Shown: in pieces, positions 34,210 through 47,617 of the stretch
How the letters are laid out: the number at the start of each line of letters is the position of its first letter
Position numbering within the stretch: position 1 is the first letter of the stretch
NCBI RefSeq assembly: GCF_022179065.1
Contig: NZ_BPQD01000007.1
Coordinates: 1 to 64,000, forward strand
DNA length: 64,000 bases
Origin: Methylobacterium adhaesivum
GTDB lineage: Bacteria > Pseudomonadota > Alphaproteobacteria > Rhizobiales > Beijerinckiaceae
Direction: 5' to 3'
The notes under the pieces: model-generated
What the model was told of the DNA's origin: nothing
Databases searched by the model: none
What the model saw: only the letters and a program-made list of their open reading frames with translations
Translations under genes and position numbers: made by a program

Positions 34210-35658
34210 TCAGTCGGCCTTGGCGACGGCGGGCAGAGCCTCGTCGTTTCCGGCCGAGTTGGTCTCGTCCTTGCTGGACGCGGCCTTGGAAGCCCCCTTG
34301 GAGCCCTCCTCGGCCTCATCCTCGTCGTTGAACAGCGCCTCCTTCGAGACGGGCTCCTCGACGAGCTTCACCTGCCCGAGGACGTGGTCGACGACCTTCT
34401 CCTCGAAGATCGGCGCACGCAGCTCGGCAAGCGCCTGGGCGTTCTTACGGTAGAAGTCCCAGACCTGCTGCTCCTGGCCGGGAAACTGCCGGACCCGGGC
34501 GATCAGCGCCTGGTTCACCTCGTCGTCGCTCACCCTGATATCGGCCGTCTCACCGACCTGCGCAAGCACCAAGCCGAGGCGTACGCGACGCTCGGCGATT
34601 TTGCGGTACTCGGCCGTGGCCTTCTCCTCGGTGGTATCCTCGTCGGCGAAGGTCTTGCCGCGGGTCTTCAGGTCCTGCTCGACCTGGGCCCAAACGGCGG
34701 CGAACTCCTGGTGGACGAGGCTCGGGGGCAGCTCGAACGCGTACTTCGTATCGAGGGCGTCGAGGAGCTCCTTCTTGAGCTTGCGCCGGGACTGGGCCTC
34801 GAAATCGCTGCCGATGGCCGTGGCGACAGCCTCCTTCAGCTTGTCGAGGGATTCCATGCCGAAGCCCTTGGCGAGCTCGTCGTCGATCTTGGTCTCGCCC
34901 GGAGCCTGGATGGCCTTCACCGTGACGTCGAACTCGGCATCCTTGCCGGCGAGCGCCTCGGCCCCGTAGGCCTCTGGGAAGGTGGACTTCACCACGCGGC
35001 TCTCGCCGACCTTGGCGCCGACGAGCTGGTCCTCGAAGCCGGGGATGAACTGGCCCGAGCCGAGCTCGAGGTCGATGCCCTCGCCCGTGCCGCCCTCGAA
35101 GGCGACGCCGTCGATGCGGCCGACGAAATCGATGGTGACGCGGTCGCCGGTCTCGGCGGCTGCCCCCTCGTCACGTGCCGTGAAGCTGCGGTTGGACGAC
35201 GCCATGCGGGTGATGGCCTCGTCGACCTCCGTGTCGGAGGGCTTGGCCACGAGCTTCGTCAGGCTGACGTCGGAGAGGTCGGCGAGTTCGAAGGTCGGCA
35301 GAACTTCGAGGGCGACGTTAAACGACAGGTCGGCCTTGGCGTCGAGCGCTCGCTCCACCACGGACTGCTCGCCGGGGAACTCGACCTTCGGCTCGAGGGC
35401 GAGCTTGAGGTTGTTGTCCTGGACGATCTTCTGATTCGCTTCATTGACGGCATTCTGCAGTACGTCGGCCATCACGGAGCGGCCATAGAGCTTGCGCAGG
35501 TGCGCCACCGGGACCTTGCCGGGGCGGAAGCCCTTGATCTGCGCCTTGTCCTTGAGGGTCGACAGCTCGCTGTTCAGGCGCTCCTCGAGCTCTTGCGCGG
35601 CAAGGGATACCTGAAACTCGCGCTTCAGCCCCTCGGAGAGTGTCTCGGTCACCTGCAT
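34210..35658 (-). CDS. tig: trigger factor (ribosome-associated chaperone)
   Basis: A 482-residue trigger factor. The ribosome-binding domain (1-115: [19 protein letters not shown], then [17 protein letters not shown], which holds the GFRxGxxP ribosome-docking signature), a PPIase FKBP-like domain (about 150-245: [36 protein letters not shown]), and a long helical C-terminal chaperone domain with an acidic/Ala/Lys tail extended by about 40 residues ([17 protein letters not shown]...). The tail is longer than in E. coli, as usual in this group. The start ATG at 35658 is unambiguous. It is the first gene of the tig-clpP-clpX-lon block, about 180 bases from a tRNA-Leu gene. Confidence 0.97.
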   Translation of the reverse strand: MQVTETLSEGLKREFQVSLAAQELEERLNSELSTLKDKAQIKGFRPGKVPVAHLRKLYGRSVMADVLQNAVNEANQKIVQDNNLKLALEPKVEFPGEQSVVERALDAKADLSFNVALEVLPTFELADLSDVSLTKLVAKPSDTEVDEAITRMASSNRSFTARDEGAAAETGDRVTIDFVGRIDGVAFEGGTGEGIDLELGSGQFIPGFEDQLVGAKVGESRVVKSTFPEAYGAEALAGKDAEFDVTVKAIQAPGETKIDDELAKGFGMESLDKLKEAVATAIGSDFEAQSRRKLKKELLDALDTKYAFELPPSLVHQEFAAVWAQVEQDLKTRGKTFADEDTTEEKATAEYRKIAERRVRLGLVLAQVGETADIRVSDDEVNQALIARVRQFPGQEQQVWDFYRKNAQALAELRAPIFEEKVVDHVLGQVKLVEEPVSKEALFNDEDEAEEGSKGASKAASSKDETNSAGNDEALPAVAKAD

Positions 35659-35834
35659 GGTCGTCTTTCCGCTGTCGTGCGCGCATCGGCGCGAATTCAT
35701 CCGGTCCCCGCCGCCCGACCGGGCCGGGGATAAGGTCGGCGCCAGGACGTCACGCAAGAACCGAAGGCCGAATCGCGACGAGTGGCCCGGCCGGCCATTC
35801 GCGGTGAGCCGATCCGTTCCCAACGGCGATGGAC

Positions 35835-35919
35835 TGGTGCGGGCGGAGGGGCTCGAACCCCCACGTCTTGCGACACTGGAACCTAAATCCAGCGCGTCTA
35901 CCAGTTCCGCCACGCCCGC
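35835..35919 (-). tRNA. tRNA-Leu (anticodon UAG)
   Basis: Reverse complement gives acceptor GCGGGCG/CGCCCGC, D-arm GTGGCGGAACTGGTAGACGC, anticodon stem CTGGA/TCCAG with loop TTTAGGT (anticodon UAG), a long variable arm typical of type II tRNAs, and T-arm GGGGGTTCGAGCCCC. CCA is encoded (35835-35837). Read in the same direction as tig, upstream of it. Confidence 0.93.
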
Positions 35920-36127
35920 AAGCGACGACCTCCGGCGCGCATCCCGCCGCCAGAGCGCGGTCCTATAACACGCGCACAACGGGCCGCAGCAAAAAAAGTC
36001 GGCTCGACGTCACGCGGTTTCGCGCATCCGTGGACCTTCGGCGGCGCCGGTTGGCGCCCGCGCGTCCCGACGTCTACAACCGGCGCGGATCGCCCGCCCG
36101 CATCCCCCATCGTTCGCCAGAGGTGTC

Positions 36128-37621
36128 ATGCCGCATCGTCGCCCGCCCCTCGTTCCCGGGCCGTCGCTCGCTGAAGCCGCCCTGTCGCGCCGCAGCCTGC
36201 TCGGCGGCGTTGCAGCCCTGGCGCTGGGCTCGACGGGCGCACGCGCCCAGGCGCCGGCCCGAACCGCTCCTTCCGCGAAGCCCGAGACCAAGGCGCCGAC
36301 GGAACAGAAGCCCGAAGCCCCGGTCCGGCCGTTGAGCGCCGCGCCCGGTACGACCCGTCTGAAGCCCGAACCGGCGGCGGCGACGCCAGTCTGGTCGTTC
36401 GATGGAGCGAGCGTTCCGCCGGTGGTCCGGGTGAAGCTCGGCGAGACCGTGCGCCTGCGGGTCGAGAACAAGATCGACAAGCCCCTGTCCCTGCACTGGC
36501 ACGGGGTCCGCAACCAGAACCCGATGGACGGCGTCGGCGGTCTCACGCAGGCGCCGATCCCGCCGGGGGGCGAGTTCACCTACACGTTCGTGCCGCCCGA
36601 CGCCGGCAGCTTCCTCATCCGCCCCCTCGTGGTGGCCGGCTCGAGCGAACCGTCGGGCCGGGGGCTCGCCGGCCTGCTCGTGGTGGAAGAGACCACGCCT
36701 CCGGGCGTCGACCACGACCTCGCGGTTCTGATGCAGGACTGGCGCCTCGCCGACGACGGCACCCTGCTGCCCTTCGGCCAGACCGCCTTCGCGGCGAGTT
36801 CGGGGCGGCTCGGCAACCTCGTCACGGTGAACGGCAAACCGGTGCCGGACGCGCTCACCGTGCGGCCGAGTACCCGCGTGCGCCTGCGCCTCGCCAATGC
36901 CTGCAACGCGCGTGGCACCCGCATCCGCTTCGACAACCTCAAGGTCTACGTGGCGGCGGTGGATGGCCAGCCAACGGATACGTTCGAGCCCCTGCGCGCC
37001 ACGCTGCCGTTCCCGCCCGGCACCCGCTACGACCTCATGCTCGACATGCCGGCGGAGGCCGGCGCCTCGGGGAGCATCACGGCCCTCGTCGGCAGCGGGC
37101 TCGCCCTCGCCACCCTCACGACCCAGGGCGAACCGGTGCAGGCCAAGCGGGCCGCCATCGGGCCCATCGGCGAGAACAAGCTTCTACCAGCGGAAGTGAA
37201 ACTCCAGAACGCCGTGCGGCGGGACGTGGTGATTACGGGCGGCGCCCGCCCGGACAAGGACAAGCCGGCGGCCGAACCGGTCTATACCGGTGACGCCGCG
37301 AAGGTCTGGTCGGTCAACGGCACGTCGGGTGCCGCCGGCATCCCGCCCCTGTTCACGGTCAAGCGCGGCCAGGTAGTGGTGCTGGCCCTGCGCAACGAGA
37401 CTGCGTTTCCCCAGGCTTTGCACCTGCACGGCCACGCCTTCCGCCTGCTCCACCCCCTCGACGACGGCTGGGAGCCCTACTGGCTCGACACCTTCCAGCT
37501 CCTCGAAGGCCGCACCGCCCGCATCGCCTTCAAGGCCGACAATCCCGGCCGATGGGCCCTCGGCTCGACGGTGCTGGAGCGGTTCGACACGGGCCTGTGG
37601 GGCTGGTTCGAGGTGACCTGA
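36128..37621 (+). CDS. multicopper-oxidase-like protein, most copper ligands lost
   Basis: A 497-residue exported protein with a Tat signal (LSRRSLLGGVAALALG, cleavage near ARAQA) and a Pro/Ala-rich linker before the cupredoxin domains. Family motif 1 is intact (LHWHG, His123 and His125). Motif 2, normally W-Y-H-x-H, reads FLIRPL (Arg165, Leu167). Motif 3, normally HPxHLHGH, reads FPQALHLHGH: the type 1 His is Gln429 but His432 and His434 remain. Motif 4, normally HCHxxxH, reads GSTVLER (Gly479, Ser480, Thr481, Arg485). So no type 1 copper Cys or His remains, and only the type 2 His pair (123, 432) plus two of six type 3 ligands. It probably is not an oxidase. Neighbours give no hint; it converges on nnr. 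Confidence 0.9.
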   Translation: MPHRRPPLVPGPSLAEAALSRRSLLGGVAALALGSTGARAQAPARTAPSAKPETKAPTEQKPEAPVRPLSAAPGTTRLKPEPAAATPVWSFDGASVPPVVRVKLGETVRLRVENKIDKPLSLHWHGVRNQNPMDGVGGLTQAPIPPGGEFTYTFVPPDAGSFLIRPLVVAGSSEPSGRGLAGLLVVEETTPPGVDHDLAVLMQDWRLADDGTLLPFGQTAFAASSGRLGNLVTVNGKPVPDALTVRPSTRVRLRLANACNARGTRIRFDNLKVYVAAVDGQPTDTFEPLRATLPFPPGTRYDLMLDMPAEAGASGSITALVGSGLALATLTTQGEPVQAKRAAIGPIGENKLLPAEVKLQNAVRRDVVITGGARPDKDKPAAEPVYTGDAAKVWSVNGTSGAAGIPPLFTVKRGQVVVLALRNETAFPQALHLHGHAFRLLHPLDDGWEPYWLDTFQLLEGRTARIAFKADNPGRWALGSTVLERFDTGLWGWFEVT

Positions 37622-37627
37622 CCCCCG

Positions 37628-39687
<2,060 letters not shown>

Positions 39688-39929
39688 TTTCCCGGTCCCG
39701 GTGCGTGCCGGGGTGCCGCAATCGCCGCTCCGCGCACACGGTCGCGCGAGCAGGCGAGCGTCCGGCATGACGGAATTTTCGCCCTGTCGCCGGTCGAAGG
39801 CGTTTTCTTCTCGCGCGCCGGGTCCACCGCACGCAAAAACCCTATAAAGCGGGCCCAACCGCGGGCCGCCTTTCGGCGGCGCGCGGCGGAACCACGGCCC
39901 GACGCCGCGAATCAAGGAGACTCCCGAGG

Positions 39930-41342
39930 ATGGCCAAGACTGCAGCCGACGTCCTGAAAGAAATCAAGGACAACGACGTCAAGTACGTGGACTTCCGCTT
40001 CACGGACCCGCGCGGCAAGTGGCAGCACGTGACGTTCGACGTCTCCCTCGTGGACGACGACATGTTCACCGACGGCACCATGTTCGACGGTTCGTCCATC
40101 GCCGGCTGGAAGGCCATCAACGAATCCGACATGCTGCTGATGCCGGACCCGGCGACCGCCTGCATGGACCCGTTCTTCTCCGCCTCGACCATGTCCATCG
40201 TCTGCGACGTGCTCGAGCCGTCGACGGGCGCGCCCTACAGCCGCGATCCGCGCGGCACGGCGAAGCTCGCAGAGGCCTACCTCAAGTCCACGGGCATCGG
40301 CGACACCATCTATGTCGGCCCCGAGGCCGAGTTCTTCGTGTTTGACGACGTGAAGTTCGCCTCCGATCCCTACCAGACCGGCTTCAAGCTCGACTCGACA
40401 GAGCTGCCCATCAACGGCTTCACAGACTACGAGGGCGGCAACCTCGGCCACCGCATTCCCATGAAGGGCGGTTACTTCCCCGTCCCGCCGCAGGATTCGG
40501 CCCAGGACATGCGCGGCGAGATGCTGGCCGCCATGCAGTCCATGGGCGTGAAGGTCGAGAAGCACCACCACGAGGTGGCGAGCGCTCAGCACGAACTCGG
40601 CATGAAGTTCGACACGCTCACCCTGCTCGCCGACCACATGCAGATCTACAAGTACTGCATCCACAACGTCGCCCAGAGCTACGGCAAGACCGCGACGTTC
40701 ATGCCGAAGCCCGTCTACGGCGACAACGGCTCGGGCATGCACGTGCACCAGTCGATCTGGAAGGACGGCAAGCCGCTCTTCGCCGGCGACAAGTACGCCG
40801 ACCTCAGCCAGGAATGCCTGTGGTTCATCGGGGGCACGATCAAGCATGCGAAGGCGCTCAACGCCTTCACCAACCCCTCGACCAACTCCTACAAGCGCCT
40901 GGTGCCGGGCTACGAGGCCCCCGTGCTGCTGGCCTACTCGGCCCGCAACCGCTCGGCCTCCTGCCGGATTCCGTGGACCACGAACCCGAAGGCCAAGCGC
41001 GTCGAGGTCCGCTTTCCCGATCCGATGGCGAACCCCTACCTCGCCTTCTCGGCCCTGCTCATGGCCGGCATCGACGGCATCCTGAACAAGATCGATCCGG
41101 GCCCGGCCATGGACAAGGATCTCTACGACCTGCCGCCGCGTGAGCTGAAAGAAATTCCCACCGTCTGCGGCAGCCTTCGTGAAGCCCTGCAGAACCTCGA
41201 CCGCGACCGCGCCTTCCTCAAGATGGGCAACGTCTTCACCGACGATCAGATCGACTCGTTCATCGAGCTGAAGATGGCGGAGGTGATGCGCTACGAGATG
41301 ACTCCGCACCCCGTCGAGTTCACGATGTACTACTCGCTCTGA
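39930..41342 (+). CDS. glnA: glutamine synthetase type I (GlnA)
   Basis: A 470-residue GSI. Signatures: [21 protein letters not shown], the metal/glutamate site in [23 protein letters not shown], the ATP-binding [27 protein letters not shown], and the adenylylation region DKDLYDLPP with Tyr399. It catalyses ATP-dependent ligation of ammonia and glutamate and is inactivated by adenylylation, governed by the PII protein encoded immediately upstream. AAGGAGACTCCCGAGG precedes the ATG. A terminator follows. Confidence 0.98.
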   Translation: MAKTAADVLKEIKDNDVKYVDFRFTDPRGKWQHVTFDVSLVDDDMFTDGTMFDGSSIAGWKAINESDMLLMPDPATACMDPFFSASTMSIVCDVLEPSTGAPYSRDPRGTAKLAEAYLKSTGIGDTIYVGPEAEFFVFDDVKFASDPYQTGFKLDSTELPINGFTDYEGGNLGHRIPMKGGYFPVPPQDSAQDMRGEMLAAMQSMGVKVEKHHHEVASAQHELGMKFDTLTLLADHMQIYKYCIHNVAQSYGKTATFMPKPVYGDNGSGMHVHQSIWKDGKPLFAGDKYADLSQECLWFIGGTIKHAKALNAFTNPSTNSYKRLVPGYEAPVLLAYSARNRSASCRIPWTTNPKAKRVEVRFPDPMANPYLAFSALLMAGIDGILNKIDPGPAMDKDLYDLPPRELKEIPTVCGSLREALQNLDRDRAFLKMGNVFTDDQIDSFIELKMAEVMRYEMTPHPVEFTMYYSL

Positions 41343-41350
41343 GGCGAGCG

Positions 41351-41374
41351 GGCCGGGCCTCGCGCCCGGCCTTT
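41351..41374 (+). terminator. Rho-independent terminator behind glnA
   Basis: GGCCGGGC (41351-41358) pairs with GCCCGGCC (41364-41371) around CTCGC and is followed by TTTC on the plus strand, 9 bases after the glnA stop. The run of T is short, so efficiency is uncertain. Confidence 0.6.
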
Positions 41375-41481
41375 CGGACAGTTCGCAACGCCGGGGCCTC
41401 GAAGGGGGTTCCGGCGCTTCGCATTTCGTAAAGCGCGTTCGCCATCGTCTCGGCCCGCCCATTCTGCTAGGGCGAAACGCC

Positions 41482-42636
41482 ATGCTTCGTACCATCCTGT
41501 TCCGTCTGCACTGGGGTCTCGGCCTCACCGCCGGCTTCGTCCTCGCCCTCGTCGGGGTCACGGGGGCGCTCATGACCTACGAGGAGGCCATCGGCGATTG
41601 GGCGGATCGGGACCGGGCCTTCGTCGCTGTTCAGGACGTGCCCCGGCTCGGCCCCCAGGCCCTGGTGGCCCGGGTGGAGGCGCAGCACCCCGGCCTGACC
41701 ATCGACACCCTCACGCTTGCCGACGATCCGGAGCGAAGTCCCCGTGTTCGCTTCGCCCCCGATGCGAAGGCCGGCGCCCGGCCGCCCTCGGCCTATCTCG
41801 ATCCCTATGACGGCCGCGATCTCGGTCCGGCCCACCTCGAACCCGCCTTCGCGACGATCCGTGACCTCCACCGCTGGCTCCTCCTGCCGGGTGAAGGCAA
41901 GGGCTGGGGTCGCAGCATCACCGGTGCCAGCGCCCTCGCCCTCCTGATCTTTCTCGGCACCGGGCTCTACCTGCGCTGGCCGCAGATCCATTCCCGGCGG
42001 ATCTGGCTGAAGCCCAACCTCCGGCGTCCGGGCCGTCCGCGCTGGTGGTCGCTCCACACCGTTGCCGGGACCTGGCTCCTGCCGGTCTACGCGGCCGTCG
42101 CCCTCTCGGGCCTGTGGTGGTCCTACGATTGGTACCGGGACGCGGCGACCTGGGTGCTGACGGGCGAGGCGCCGCGCGCGAAGCCCGCGCGCCCGCCGCG
42201 CCAGAGCGGTTCGACGGAACCGCCGGCCCTCGACCGGGCCTGGGCGGCATTCCGGGCGGGGGACGGCAGGGACGCGTCCCTCGCCGTCGTCACCCTGCCC
42301 CGTCCCGATGCCGGCGCGATCCGCATCCGCTACCGCATCGGCGACGACACCTCCCGCAACGAGGCGACCTTCGATCGAGCCACCGGCGCGCAACTCTCCG
42401 TCGCCCGGGACGCCGACAAGACTCTTGGCCGGCGCATGGCCGACAACATGCTCGAGGTGCATCGCGGGCGCTTCTTCGGGGGCCTCGTCGCCCTGGTGTT
42501 CTGCGTGGCCTCGCTGCTGATGCCGCTTCTCGCGGTGAGCGGTCTCACCCTCTATGTCCTTCGCCGTCGCTCGGCCCGCCGCCGGGTGCGGGCGATAGAA
42601 TCTGGCCTCGGCGCGGCCCAGGGCGTGAACGGGTGA
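41482..42636 (+). CDS. PepSY-domain inner-membrane protein (PiuB-like)
   Basis: A 384-residue PepSY-associated membrane protein with about four TM segments: residues 10-32 (HWGLGLTAGFVLALVGVTGAL), about 150-168 (ASALALLIFLGTGLYL), about 193-213 (GTWLLPVYAAVALSGLWW) and 335-358 (LVALVFCVASLLMPLLAVSGL). The N-terminal LHWGLGLTAG His is the family hallmark, and HRWLLLPGEG and LHTVAGTWLL carry further conserved His. Related proteins reduce ferric siderophores or act in iron uptake in some species; no TonB receptor is adjacent, so the role is not settled. The start ATG follows a weak ribosome-binding site. It is about 85 bases upstream of the FMN reductase gene. Confidence 0.85.
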   Translation: MLRTILFRLHWGLGLTAGFVLALVGVTGALMTYEEAIGDWADRDRAFVAVQDVPRLGPQALVARVEAQHPGLTIDTLTLADDPERSPRVRFAPDAKAGARPPSAYLDPYDGRDLGPAHLEPAFATIRDLHRWLLLPGEGKGWGRSITGASALALLIFLGTGLYLRWPQIHSRRIWLKPNLRRPGRPRWWSLHTVAGTWLLPVYAAVALSGLWWSYDWYRDAATWVLTGEAPRAKPARPPRQSGSTEPPALDRAWAAFRAGDGRDASLAVVTLPRPDAGAIRIRYRIGDDTSRNEATFDRATGAQLSVARDADKTLGRRMADNMLEVHRGRFFGGLVALVFCVASLLMPLLAVSGLTLYVLRRRSARRRVRAIESGLGAAQGVNG

Positions 42637-42718
42637 CGCAACGGGTTGGCCGCGCGGCGATCCGCGTCCAGACTGCCGGGGCGCGGGCCGCCCGGCGCCC
42701 GCAAGGGAATCAGCCGCC

Positions 42719-43297
42719 ATGCCCCTCGTGATGCCCGTCATCCTCGGCTCCGTCCGCGCGGAGCGCCAAGGCCTGCGGGTCGCCCGCTTTCTCATCGCGC
42801 GGCTGGAAGCCCGCGGCATCGAGGCGCCCCTGGTCGATCCGGCGGCTTTGGGACTGCCGCTCCTCGACCGGATGTACAAGGAGTATGCGCCCGGAACGGC
42901 GCCCCCGGCACTGGAGGATCTGGCGGCCCTCTATCGCCGCTCCGACGCCTTCGTGGTGGTCTCGGCGGAGTACAACCACTCGATCCCGCCGGCCCTGTCG
43001 AACACCCTCGCCTACTTCCTCGAGGAGTATTTCTGGCGGCCGTCCGCCATCTGCTGCTACTCGGCGGGGCAATATGGCGGCGTGCGCGCGGCGATGCAGC
43101 TGCGGGCGATGATGGCCGAACTCGGCGCCTCCAGCATTCCGTCCCTCCTGCCGATCCCGCGCGTCGGCAAGACCCTCGACGCCGAGGGAGGCATCCAAGA
43201 GGACTGGCTCGCCAAGGCCGCCGGGCGCTTCCTCGACGAACTCGTCTGGTACGCCGAAGCCCTGCGGGCCAAGCGGGACGGCGGCACCCCGTCGTGA
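42719..43297 (+). CDS. NADPH-dependent FMN reductase
   Basis: A 192-residue flavodoxin-fold reductase: VILGSVRAERQGLRVARFLIARL is the FMN phosphate-binding loop of the family, followed by VSAEYNHSIPPALSNTLAYFLEEYFWRP (the EYN..IP.xLKN signature) and YSAGQYGGVRAAMQLR. It reduces FMN or quinones with NAD(P)H. It could supply FMNH2 to the window's SfnB/NtaA-type monooxygenases, which is inferential because it lies 35 kb away. The gene follows the PepSY gene on the same strand and may be cotranscribed with it. Confidence 0.88.
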   Translation: MPLVMPVILGSVRAERQGLRVARFLIARLEARGIEAPLVDPAALGLPLLDRMYKEYAPGTAPPALEDLAALYRRSDAFVVVSAEYNHSIPPALSNTLAYFLEEYFWRPSAICCYSAGQYGGVRAAMQLRAMMAELGASSIPSLLPIPRVGKTLDAEGGIQEDWLAKAAGRFLDELVWYAEALRAKRDGGTPS

Positions 43298-43351
43298 CGT
43301 CTGGCGCGCGCCTTGCCCTACTCGGGACACGTCACGCCAACGGACGGACTC

Positions 43352-43678
43352 ATGAACGATCTCAGACAACTCCTCGCGAGCCTGGTGAAGGCGGCCCTGA
43401 TGGGGGACGACCGTGCCAGCCTGCTGTGGCGCGAGGAGGCACGCCACAGCCACGCCCGCATCGTTTCGGACCCGTCCGCAGTTTTAAACCTCAAGATCGA
43501 TGGGATGTGGACCCTGGCTGTCGGTGACGCCGAGGCCCCGGAATTCCGCGAAGCGGAGGGCCAGGTCGAGTTCGGCTTGCCCGCCCTGTGCCCGTTCACC
43601 CTGGCGGAGATCACCGCCCACGATCTCGACATCGATGCGGCGGTCGAGCGCATCCGCAAGTCCGCCGCCACGGGATGA
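43352..43678 (+). CDS. conserved hypothetical protein (108 aa)
   Basis: A 108-residue protein starting MNDLRQLLASLVKAALMGDD, without membrane segments. The N-terminal third is helical; the middle contains ARIVSDPSAVLNLKIDGMWTLAVG and the C-terminus ALCPFTLAEITAHDLDID with a helix. No known domain is recognisable to me. The start at 43352 is chosen because it begins the regular sequence; a start 13 codons upstream is possible but unconserved-looking. It lies between the FMN reductase and RNase R genes, same strand. Confidence 0.55.
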   Translation: MNDLRQLLASLVKAALMGDDRASLLWREEARHSHARIVSDPSAVLNLKIDGMWTLAVGDAEAPEFREAEGQVEFGLPALCPFTLAEITAHDLDIDAAVERIRKSAATG

Positions 43679-43818
43679 ACGGTGTTGAGGGCCGGAGCCG
43701 CGCCGTTGCCCAGGGGCATCGTCGAGCCCATGTTACGAGGACAGGCCATGATCCCATGCCGGGATCGGCCACGACCTTCTAGCGTCGGGTCACGACCCCG
43801 CGCCGCGAGCCCGTTCAT

Positions 43819-46128
<2,310 letters not shown>

Positions 46129-46179
46129 GGCGAGTGGTGTAGACGAGGAGAGCTTCCGACGAACAGGACGGACACCGCC

Positions 46180-46659
46180 ATGACCGCGCGCGTCGAGACC
46201 CTTCCGGCCGAACGCACCGGCCTCACGACGTCCATGGCGCGGGGCTTCCTCGGGCGCTGCCCCCACTGCGGCGAGGGCCGGATCTTCGGGCGCTTCCTCA
46301 AGGTGCGGCCGGACTGCGAAACCTGCGGCCTGGCCCTGCATAGCCACCGCGCCGACGACCTGCCGCCCTACGTCGTGATCTTTATCGTCGGCCACGTCGT
46401 CGGGTATTTCATCCTGGAACTCGAGACGAATTACGACGTGCCGTTGTGGTTCCAGCTTAGCTTCTGGCCCCTCGTCACCCTCGGTTCGGCCCTGGCCCTT
46501 CTCCAGCCCGTGAAGGGCGCCGTCGTCGGCCTGCAATACGCCCTTGGCATGGGGGGCTTCGCCACGCTACCCGTCGGCCCGAGCGCGGCCGTATCGCGGC
46601 CGGAGGAGCTTCCGCGTGGACCCAGCGACACTCGCACCCCCGGCCTCGGCCCCGTCTGA
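46180..46659 (+). CDS. DUF983 zinc-ribbon membrane protein
   Basis: A 159-residue protein with a zinc-ribbon: RCPHCGEGRIFG (Cys28 and Cys31 region) and DCETCGLAL, then two TM segments at about 67-90 (YVVIFIVGHVVGYFILEL) and 95-113 (WFQLSFWPLVTLGSALALL). DUF983 proteins often lie near cytochrome oxidase assembly genes or the Nudix genes of this group; role unknown. The 3' end overlaps the start of the Nudix gene by 44 bases in a different frame, and the overlapping C-terminus is Pro/Thr/Gly-rich with little conservation. Confidence 0.88.
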   Translation: MTARVETLPAERTGLTTSMARGFLGRCPHCGEGRIFGRFLKVRPDCETCGLALHSHRADDLPPYVVIFIVGHVVGYFILELETNYDVPLWFQLSFWPLVTLGSALALLQPVKGAVVGLQYALGMGGFATLPVGPSAAVSRPEELPRGPSDTRTPGLGPV

Positions 46660-47371
46660 CCGCTCGAACCCCGGAGCGCCCGCGAAGCCGGCCCTACGCC
46701 CCCGCAACGCCGCGACCCTGATCATCCTCGACCGTACGAAGCGAACACCCCGGATCCTGATGGGTCGGCGGCATCCGTCCCTCGCCTTCATGCCGGGCAA
46801 GTTCGTCTTCCCGGGCGGACGCATCGAGCCGGGCGACCGGCACATGCCCGTGGCCGGCGCCCTCTCGAGCCGGGCCAGCGATGCCCTGGCGCTCCAGGTT
46901 CCACGGGCATCGCATCATCTCGGGCGCGCGCTGGCGCTGGCCGCCATCCGCGAGACCTACGAAGAAACCGGGCTGATGCTCGGCACCCGCGATTACGGAC
47001 CGCCGGAGTCCGTGCCCGAGGGCAGCTGGCAGGCGTTCCGCGAGGCCGGGATCATGCCGGACCTGGAGGCGCTGCATTTCGTCGCCCGGGCGATTACCCC
47101 GCCGGGCCGGCCCCGGCGGTTCGACACTCGCTTCTTCGCCGTCGACCGCAAGGCCGTGGCGGAGGAGGCGCCCGGCGTCGTCACGTCGGAGTCGGAACTC
47201 GTCGAACTCGCCTGGGTGACCTTCACGGAGGCGCGCAGCCTCGATCTGCCACGGATCACCGGTCTCATTCTCGGCGATTTGGAAGCTCAGATCGCCGGCA
47301 ATCTGGCGCCCTACCTGCAGATTCCGTTCTATTACGAACGGCGGGGCAAGGGGCAGCGCGAAGTCCTGTAG
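46616..47371 (+). CDS. Nudix hydrolase
   Basis: A 251-residue Nudix protein; the box reads LAAIRETYEETGLML (RExxEExGL), with PGGRIEPGDRHMP before it. Longer than a minimal Nudix (about 130 residues); the C-terminal part (PPGRPRRFDTRFFAVDRKAV and EARSLDLPRITGLILGDLEAQI) matches the NUDT19/NudL-like longer family as far as I can tell. I chose GTG at 46616 as start because GGAGGAG precedes it at the right distance; an in-frame ATG at 46544 has none. It overlaps the DUF983 gene, implying coupled translation. Substrate unknown, possibly CoA or nucleotide derivatives. Confidence 0.85.
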   Translation: MDPATLAPPASAPSDRSNPGAPAKPALRPRNAATLIILDRTKRTPRILMGRRHPSLAFMPGKFVFPGGRIEPGDRHMPVAGALSSRASDALALQVPRASHHLGRALALAAIRETYEETGLMLGTRDYGPPESVPEGSWQAFREAGIMPDLEALHFVARAITPPGRPRRFDTRFFAVDRKAVAEEAPGVVTSESELVELAWVTFTEARSLDLPRITGLILGDLEAQIAGNLAPYLQIPFYYERRGKGQREVL

Positions 47372-47458
47372 AGACATCATCCCCAATCCGCGCACGAATA
47401 TAGGAACTGATGACCGGCCCGACCCGTTGAGCAGCAGGATCTTTACGGGAGTTGCGTC

Positions 47459-47545
47459 ATGCTCAAGGGCGGTTTGCTTTGGCTCATCGGCATTCCACTG
47501 CCGATCATTCTGATCATCTACTTCTTCACGGGCTGGTTGCACTAG
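47459..47545 (+). CDS. tiny membrane peptide (28 aa)
   Basis: Reads MLKGGLLWLIGIPLPIILII followed by YFFTGWLH and a stop, one hydrophobic helix nearly filling the peptide, with a Pro-Leu-Pro kink. GGGAG precedes the ATG. Peptides of this kind (MLKG.L.WLIGIP.PIIL.) recur in many proteobacteria as small predicted membrane proteins of unknown function (from memory). Its start lies 88 bases after the Nudix stop and a terminator follows. Below the usual gene-calling length limit. Confidence 0.7.
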   Translation: MLKGGLLWLIGIPLPIILIIYFFTGWLH

Positions 47546-47582
47546 CCGGACCCGGCACCGTCCCGATTCGAGCAGCCACATG

Positions 47583-47615
47583 AAAAAGGCCCCGCCTCAA
47601 CGGCGGGGCCTTTTT
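47583..47615. terminator. bidirectional terminator between tiny peptide and DAHP synthase
   Basis: AAAAAGGCCCCGCC (47583-47596) pairs with GGCGGGGCCTTTTT (47602-47615) around TCAAC. T-runs on both sides serve both the plus-strand peptide gene and the minus-strand DAHP synthase gene ending at 47618. Confidence 0.9.
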
Positions 47616-47617
47616 TC

